A DNA stretch of 24,685 nt from Clostridiales bacterium (lineage in GTDB: Bacteria > Bacillota > Clostridia > Christensenellales > Aristaeellaceae). Shown in pieces: positions 21,714-24,685 of this stretch. Positions within the stretch are counted from its first letter, which is position 1. Each line of letters starts with the position of its first letter. Both the position numbers and the translations under genes were made by a program. The notes beneath the pieces are model-generated. The model ran no database searches, was not told where the DNA came from, and saw nothing but the letters and a program-made list of their open reading frames with translations. The stretch is from positions 1 to 24,685 of the forward strand of contig SFFH01000054.1 of assembly GCA_004557905.1 (NCBI GenBank), given 5' to 3'.

Positions 21714-22901
21714 TTAACTTGCCACATTGGTGTCCTGTTCGAACAGTTTGATGGCGTTGGTCAGGGATGTGTCGGTGACATGGACATAACGATCCATGGT
21801 TGTTTTAATGCTCGCATGACCGAGCAGCTTCTGCAAGACTTTCGGCATAACGCCCCGTTCAATCGCACGGGTAGCGTAGGTGTGTCTCAGAGCGTGCATA
21901 CAGAACCGCTTGATTTTCGCCTCATCGCACAGCTTGTACAGATGGGTGTCATAGGAACTGTTTTTTGCAGGCTCTCCGGTACGGAAATTGATAAACACCA
22001 AATCTCGCATACAAAGGTACTCTGTCTGACCTGTCCGGCGATCCACATATTCCAGAATCTGAGATAACAGTTCTGATTCTTTGCGGGTGAAGCGTTCATC
22101 GTAGCACGATTTCAATACATCGTATGCCCGCTTCGTCAGCAGGATCGTGCGGTAGCTGGTCTTTGTCTTAGGAGGACCAGCACGCCAAATGCCTTCGCTG
22201 TGGCGATATTCCAAGGTCTTGTTGACAGTCAGTGTCCGCTTCTTCCAGTCAATCGCATCCCAAGTCAAGCCGATCATTTCCGAAGTGCGCAGTCCGGTCT
22301 CCAACAGCAATACATACTGTCTGTAGTTGTGAGAGCGTTTTGCGGTTTCCAGAAACAGCGTCTGTTCTTCCACAGTTAAGAACTTGATGTCATCCACAGC
22401 CCGGACGGGCTTCGTATAACGAACCCCGTCCATAGGATGTTTTGTAAGCATATCGTTCATGACTGCGGCTCGGAACATGGTTCCCATGGCAATATACGCC
22501 TGCCGAATGGTGGAGCCAGCATAAGTGGCTTCCATCCGATTCAGGACAATCTTGCAGTGCATGGGTTTGACATCACATAAGCGCATATTTCCGATAACAG
22601 GCTGGATGTTCTTTTGATACCGTTCCCGGTAATTTCGCCGGGTGTTGGGAGCCAGATCCGCAATCAGATTGGTGATCCAGAACTCAAACCAGGCATCCAC
22701 CGTCATTTCGGAGGATGTGTTGCAAACATCGTGCTTATCTTCGTACTGCGCATCAGCCAGCCAGTTGCGAGCTTCCGGAAGTGTGTCAAAGTGCTTTTCC
22801 TTGCGGGAGCCGTCCTTTGCGGTATATCTTGCGGCGTACTTTCCGTCTTTTCTCTGGCAGATACCTTTGCCAATTTCTTTGCCTTTTAAGTTTTTGCCCA
22901 T
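21714..22901 (-). CDS. Tyrosine recombinase/integrase of a mobilizable element
   Basis: A 395-residue phage-type integrase. An N-terminal arm-binding domain (about 10-58; KDGKYAARYTAKDG) is followed by a core-binding SAM-like domain (about 65-165) and a catalytic domain. The catalytic residues are R205 (ETGLRTSE), K246 (PPKTKTSYR), H336 and R339 (HALRHTYAT), H362 (LLGHASI) and Y372 (MDRYVHV). All are present, so it is probably active. AAAGGAG lies before the start. It stands at the left end of the element, adjacent to ychF, with GCACCAATT repeats on both sides. The excisionase-like gene and relaxase lie upstream on the same strand. Confidence 0.95.
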   Translation of the reverse strand: MGKNLKGKEIGKGICQRKDGKYAARYTAKDGSRKEKHFDTLPEARNWLADAQYEDKHDVCNTSSEMTVDAWFEFWITNLIADLAPNTRRNYRERYQKNIQPVIGNMRLCDVKPMHCKIVLNRMEATYAGSTIRQAYIAMGTMFRAAVMNDMLTKHPMDGVRYTKPVRAVDDIKFLTVEEQTLFLETAKRSHNYRQYVLLLETGLRTSEMIGLTWDAIDWKKRTLTVNKTLEYRHSEGIWRAGPPKTKTSYRTILLTKRAYDVLKSCYDERFTRKESELLSQILEYVDRRTGQTEYLCMRDLVFINFRTGEPAKNSSYDTHLYKLCDEAKIKRFCMHALRHTYATRAIERGVMPKVLQKLLGHASIKTTMDRYVHVTDTSLTNAIKLFEQDTNVAS

Positions 22902-23002
22902 TTAATGAACTCCTTTCCTGAGTGCCGGAAACGAGAGTTCATCACGACACTCCATTCTATCATGAAAGTGCTTTTTTTTCAATAGATTTCGATGTTTTTG
23001 GT

Positions 23003-23015
23003 GCGCACCAATTTT
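23003..23015. repeat. Isolated copy of the integrase arm repeat
   Basis: GCGCACCAATTTT, matching the repeats at 21674-21711. It lies between the integrase and excisionase-like genes, the usual place for arm or Xis sites. Confidence 0.5.
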
Positions 23016-23029
23016 GCCTGTTCTGTTCA

Positions 23030-23245
23030 TCAAATCGCAACTCTCCCTTCGATAAATTCCTCAAAAGCCTTGCGTTTGACCAGTTTCTTTGTACCTACAT
23101 ACAATACAAAGGGACAGTTGGGTTGTTTCAGCATCTCGTCAATCTTGTTGATTCCGATATTGCTGTATTCAGCCGCTTCCCGAATGGAAAGCAGCATTTT
23201 ACGGTCGATAGGCAGGATCGTTGCCTGCTGGTTCTGATTCATCAT
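23030..23245 (-). CDS. Excisionase-like small HTH protein
   Basis: A 71-residue basic protein with a winged-helix excisionase pattern: LSIREAAEYSNIGINKIDEML (the helix-turn-helix), then VLYVGTKKLVKRKAFEEFIE (the wing and last helix). Tn916-type Xis and related directionality factors look like this. It sits between the integrase and the relaxase on the same strand. The ATG at 23245 is chosen; a GTG two codons upstream is possible, and the ribosome binding site (AAAGGA) is rather far. The likely role is to bind near the attachment site and favour excision. Confidence 0.78.
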   Translation of the reverse strand: MMNQNQQATILPIDRKMLLSIREAAEYSNIGINKIDEMLKQPNCPFVLYVGTKKLVKRKAFEEFIEGRVAI

Positions 23246-23265
23246 AGGCACAAATAATTCCTTTC

Positions 23266-24540
23266 TTATATTTCCATATCCCGTCCGTGCTTGCGGGCAG
23301 GAGCCTTGTGTTCACGAGTTTCCTTTCCTCTGGCGAGGATGGCAGAAAGAAAAGCCCTGACCCGTTCTGCTGCGATTTCCAACGCATCCAGATAGGGCTG
23401 GGCTTTATATTTTTCGTTCAGTTCGTCATGCCGCTGTTTCCAGATGGAAGCGGATTTTACAGCGGAAGCCAATTTTTCTTTCAGGCGTTCATTCTCAGCA
23501 TTGAAGATAATTCCGTTTGTGGCGTATCGTTTCAGGGTATCGCACTGGTCTGCTGTGAGGGTGACATTTCCGGTGAAGGAATTTTTCTTACCCATCGCTT
23601 CAATATCCTGCACGGTCACTGCCACCGTCTTCGCAGTCTTGGTTTCCTTTTGCAGAGCTTTCAGCTTCTTTTCCTGTTTCTCCACAGCAGATTGGGTATC
23701 CGCCAATGCCTGTTCCGCTTGGTCTGCCCGTGCCGTCACAGCTTCCAGACGCTGGGTTTCGGCTTGCACCTTAAACTGAGTAACGGTCAGATGTTCCTCG
23801 GTGCTGCCACGCTCTCCACGCTCCACATCGGTATATCCGGCAGCTTGCATGAAATTGAAAAAGTCATCCTGCAACACACTGTAGGACGACTTCAAAATCT
23901 TTTTTCCTTTTGTGTTCAACATGGGATTGCCGTTCCCGTCAAGAACAGGTTTGGATTCCCATTTCTTACTGCGGCTGACCTGCATGATCGTTTCCTTGAC
24001 TGTTCCCCGGAGGGCTTCGTCCTTGCACCGCTTCGACCAGAGAATCTGTTTTTCCACCACCGGGATATAGACCACATGAAGGTGGTAGTGGTACACATCC
24101 TCGCCAAGAGCTTCCGACATTGCCCGGTTGCGCTCATCGGCGTGCATGACAGCAGAGAGAATATACTGCTCACCGCCTACAACCTCCACGGCGGCTTTAT
24201 AGGCATCAGCGTAGAACTGTTTGGCAAATACATAGCCGCCGTGATTATAGAAGTAAGCGGAGTTCACATCGAATACCAGCTCACCGTATTTCACGGCATC
24301 CGCTTTCAGACCTCTGGTGGAGATCACCTTGTCCTGTTCCATCTGCGTAAACATTTCTTCATATCCGGCTGTCGGTTCTTTGAAATGAATGTTCAGAGAA
24401 GAACGCTCCGGCACGATGTCCTGATTGCTGTAACTGTCTTTTTCCCGTTCATTGTGTTCCTGCACCTTTGCCAGATCATCGGCAGTTTCAATGTCCTGAT
24501 GGCGGGCAACGGTGCGGTCAATTCCATCATTTCTTGCCAT
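23266..24540 (-). CDS. MobV-type relaxase (plasmid mobilization/recombination protein)
   Basis: A 424-residue MobV (Pre/Mob) relaxase that nicks the transfer origin to start mobilization by a helper conjugation system. The catalytic region shows H133-ADE136 and the metal-binding HYHLH (151-155). Around residue 50 there is a SLNIHF segment like the N-terminal relaxase motif. From about residue 255 to 305 a coiled coil (RADQAEQALADTQ, EKQEKKLKALQKE) is followed by a helical part and a basic tail HKAPARKHGR. AAAGGAG lies 8 nt before the start. The candidate oriT lies directly upstream, 60-115 nt away, as usual for MobV. No other conjugation gene is visible, so it is mobilizable rather than self-transmissible as far as the window shows. 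Confidence 0.92.
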   Translation of the reverse strand: MARNDGIDRTVARHQDIETADDLAKVQEHNEREKDSYSNQDIVPERSSLNIHFKEPTAGYEEMFTQMEQDKVISTRGLKADAVKYGELVFDVNSAYFYNHGGYVFAKQFYADAYKAAVEVVGGEQYILSAVMHADERNRAMSEALGEDVYHYHLHVVYIPVVEKQILWSKRCKDEALRGTVKETIMQVSRSKKWESKPVLDGNGNPMLNTKGKKILKSSYSVLQDDFFNFMQAAGYTDVERGERGSTEEHLTVTQFKVQAETQRLEAVTARADQAEQALADTQSAVEKQEKKLKALQKETKTAKTVAVTVQDIEAMGKKNSFTGNVTLTADQCDTLKRYATNGIIFNAENERLKEKLASAVKSASIWKQRHDELNEKYKAQPYLDALEIAAERVRAFLSAILARGKETREHKAPARKHGRDMEI

Positions 24541-24591
24541 GGGTCATGCTCCTTTCCGAGAGGATTTGCGAGGGACGAGGGGCTTTCGAGA

Positions 24592-24655
24592 GGCACTTTT
24601 TCAAAGTGTAATAACCCACTATTACACTTTCATCCATACTGGCTGCAAAGTGCCG
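24592..24655. other. oriT-like region of the MobV element
   Basis: A perfect 11-bp inverted repeat, AAAGTGTAATA-ACCCAC-TATTACACTTT (24603-24630). CACTTT directly before it (24594-24599) can pair with the same AAAGTG, giving alternative hairpins. A further GCAAAGTGCC follows at about 24645. GC-rich flanking dyads (CTCTCCG/CGGAGAG near 24660-24683) continue to the edge. MobV origins such as that of pMV158 have this form of competing stem-loops next to the relaxase gene. Confidence 0.75.
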
Positions 24656-24685
24656 TGGGCTCTCCGAGGGCTCCTCCGGAGAGGG

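Overview
The window looks like a piece of a gut-type Clostridia (Bacillota) chromosome with mobile DNA at both ends. The evidence is a spore-former cluster (yabP, yabQ, divIC), Gram-positive style ribosome binding sites and consensus sigma-A promoters, a B. subtilis-like elongator tRNA-Met, a GC-rich core, and integrative-element genes of the kind common in intestinal Clostridia. The species cannot be named from the sequence.

Region 1 (1-3300) is accessory DNA of lower GC. Two divergent Xre-type regulators flank operator-like repeats, as in a phage or integrative-element switch. Next comes a three-gene operon with its own promoter and an operator palindrome on the -10 box: an MqsR-like toxin, an MqsA-like zinc-finger/HTH antitoxin with an unusual aromatic C-terminal tail, and a SecB-like chaperone. 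This is the layout of a toxin-antitoxin-chaperone (TAC) module and is the most interesting system here. It is followed by about 1 kb without genes, dense in inverted repeats, terminators and a recurring GGGTGCA...TAAAACGG motif, and by a folded segment that may be an old transfer origin.

Region 2 (3300-6400) holds an exported serine hydrolase with its own promoter and terminator. Two related copies of a repeat bracket it in the same orientation. Beyond it is a debris zone: a 9-bp tandem repeat, an IS1182-type transposase remnant, the C-terminal half of a phospholipase D-like protein, and a large hairpin.

Region 3 (6400-11790) is a peptide ABC transporter operon (dppBCDF-like) followed by a transglutaminase-like gene whose end is frameshifted. 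The substrate-binding protein gene in front of it is reduced to about its last 40 codons, so the debris zone has beheaded this operon.

Region 4 (11790-14810) is a minus-strand sugar operon with a good promoter: class II aldolase, PfkB kinase and GH43-like glycosidase. Region 5 (14880-17530) contains a 97-bp tandem repeat, two tRNA-Met genes (elongator and initiator) with a perfect consensus promoter lying in the end of a Ppx/GppA gene, and the divIC-yabQ-yabP group. Region 6 (17530-21620) contains an orphan sugar-type solute-binding lipoprotein, a degenerate SDR/epimerase-like protein without its catalytic residues, and ychF.

Region 7 (21640-24685) is the left part of an integrative mobilizable element next to the 5' end of ychF: tyrosine integrase with arm-type repeats, excisionase-like protein, MobV relaxase and a clear oriT-like inverted repeat. 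It runs off the right edge.
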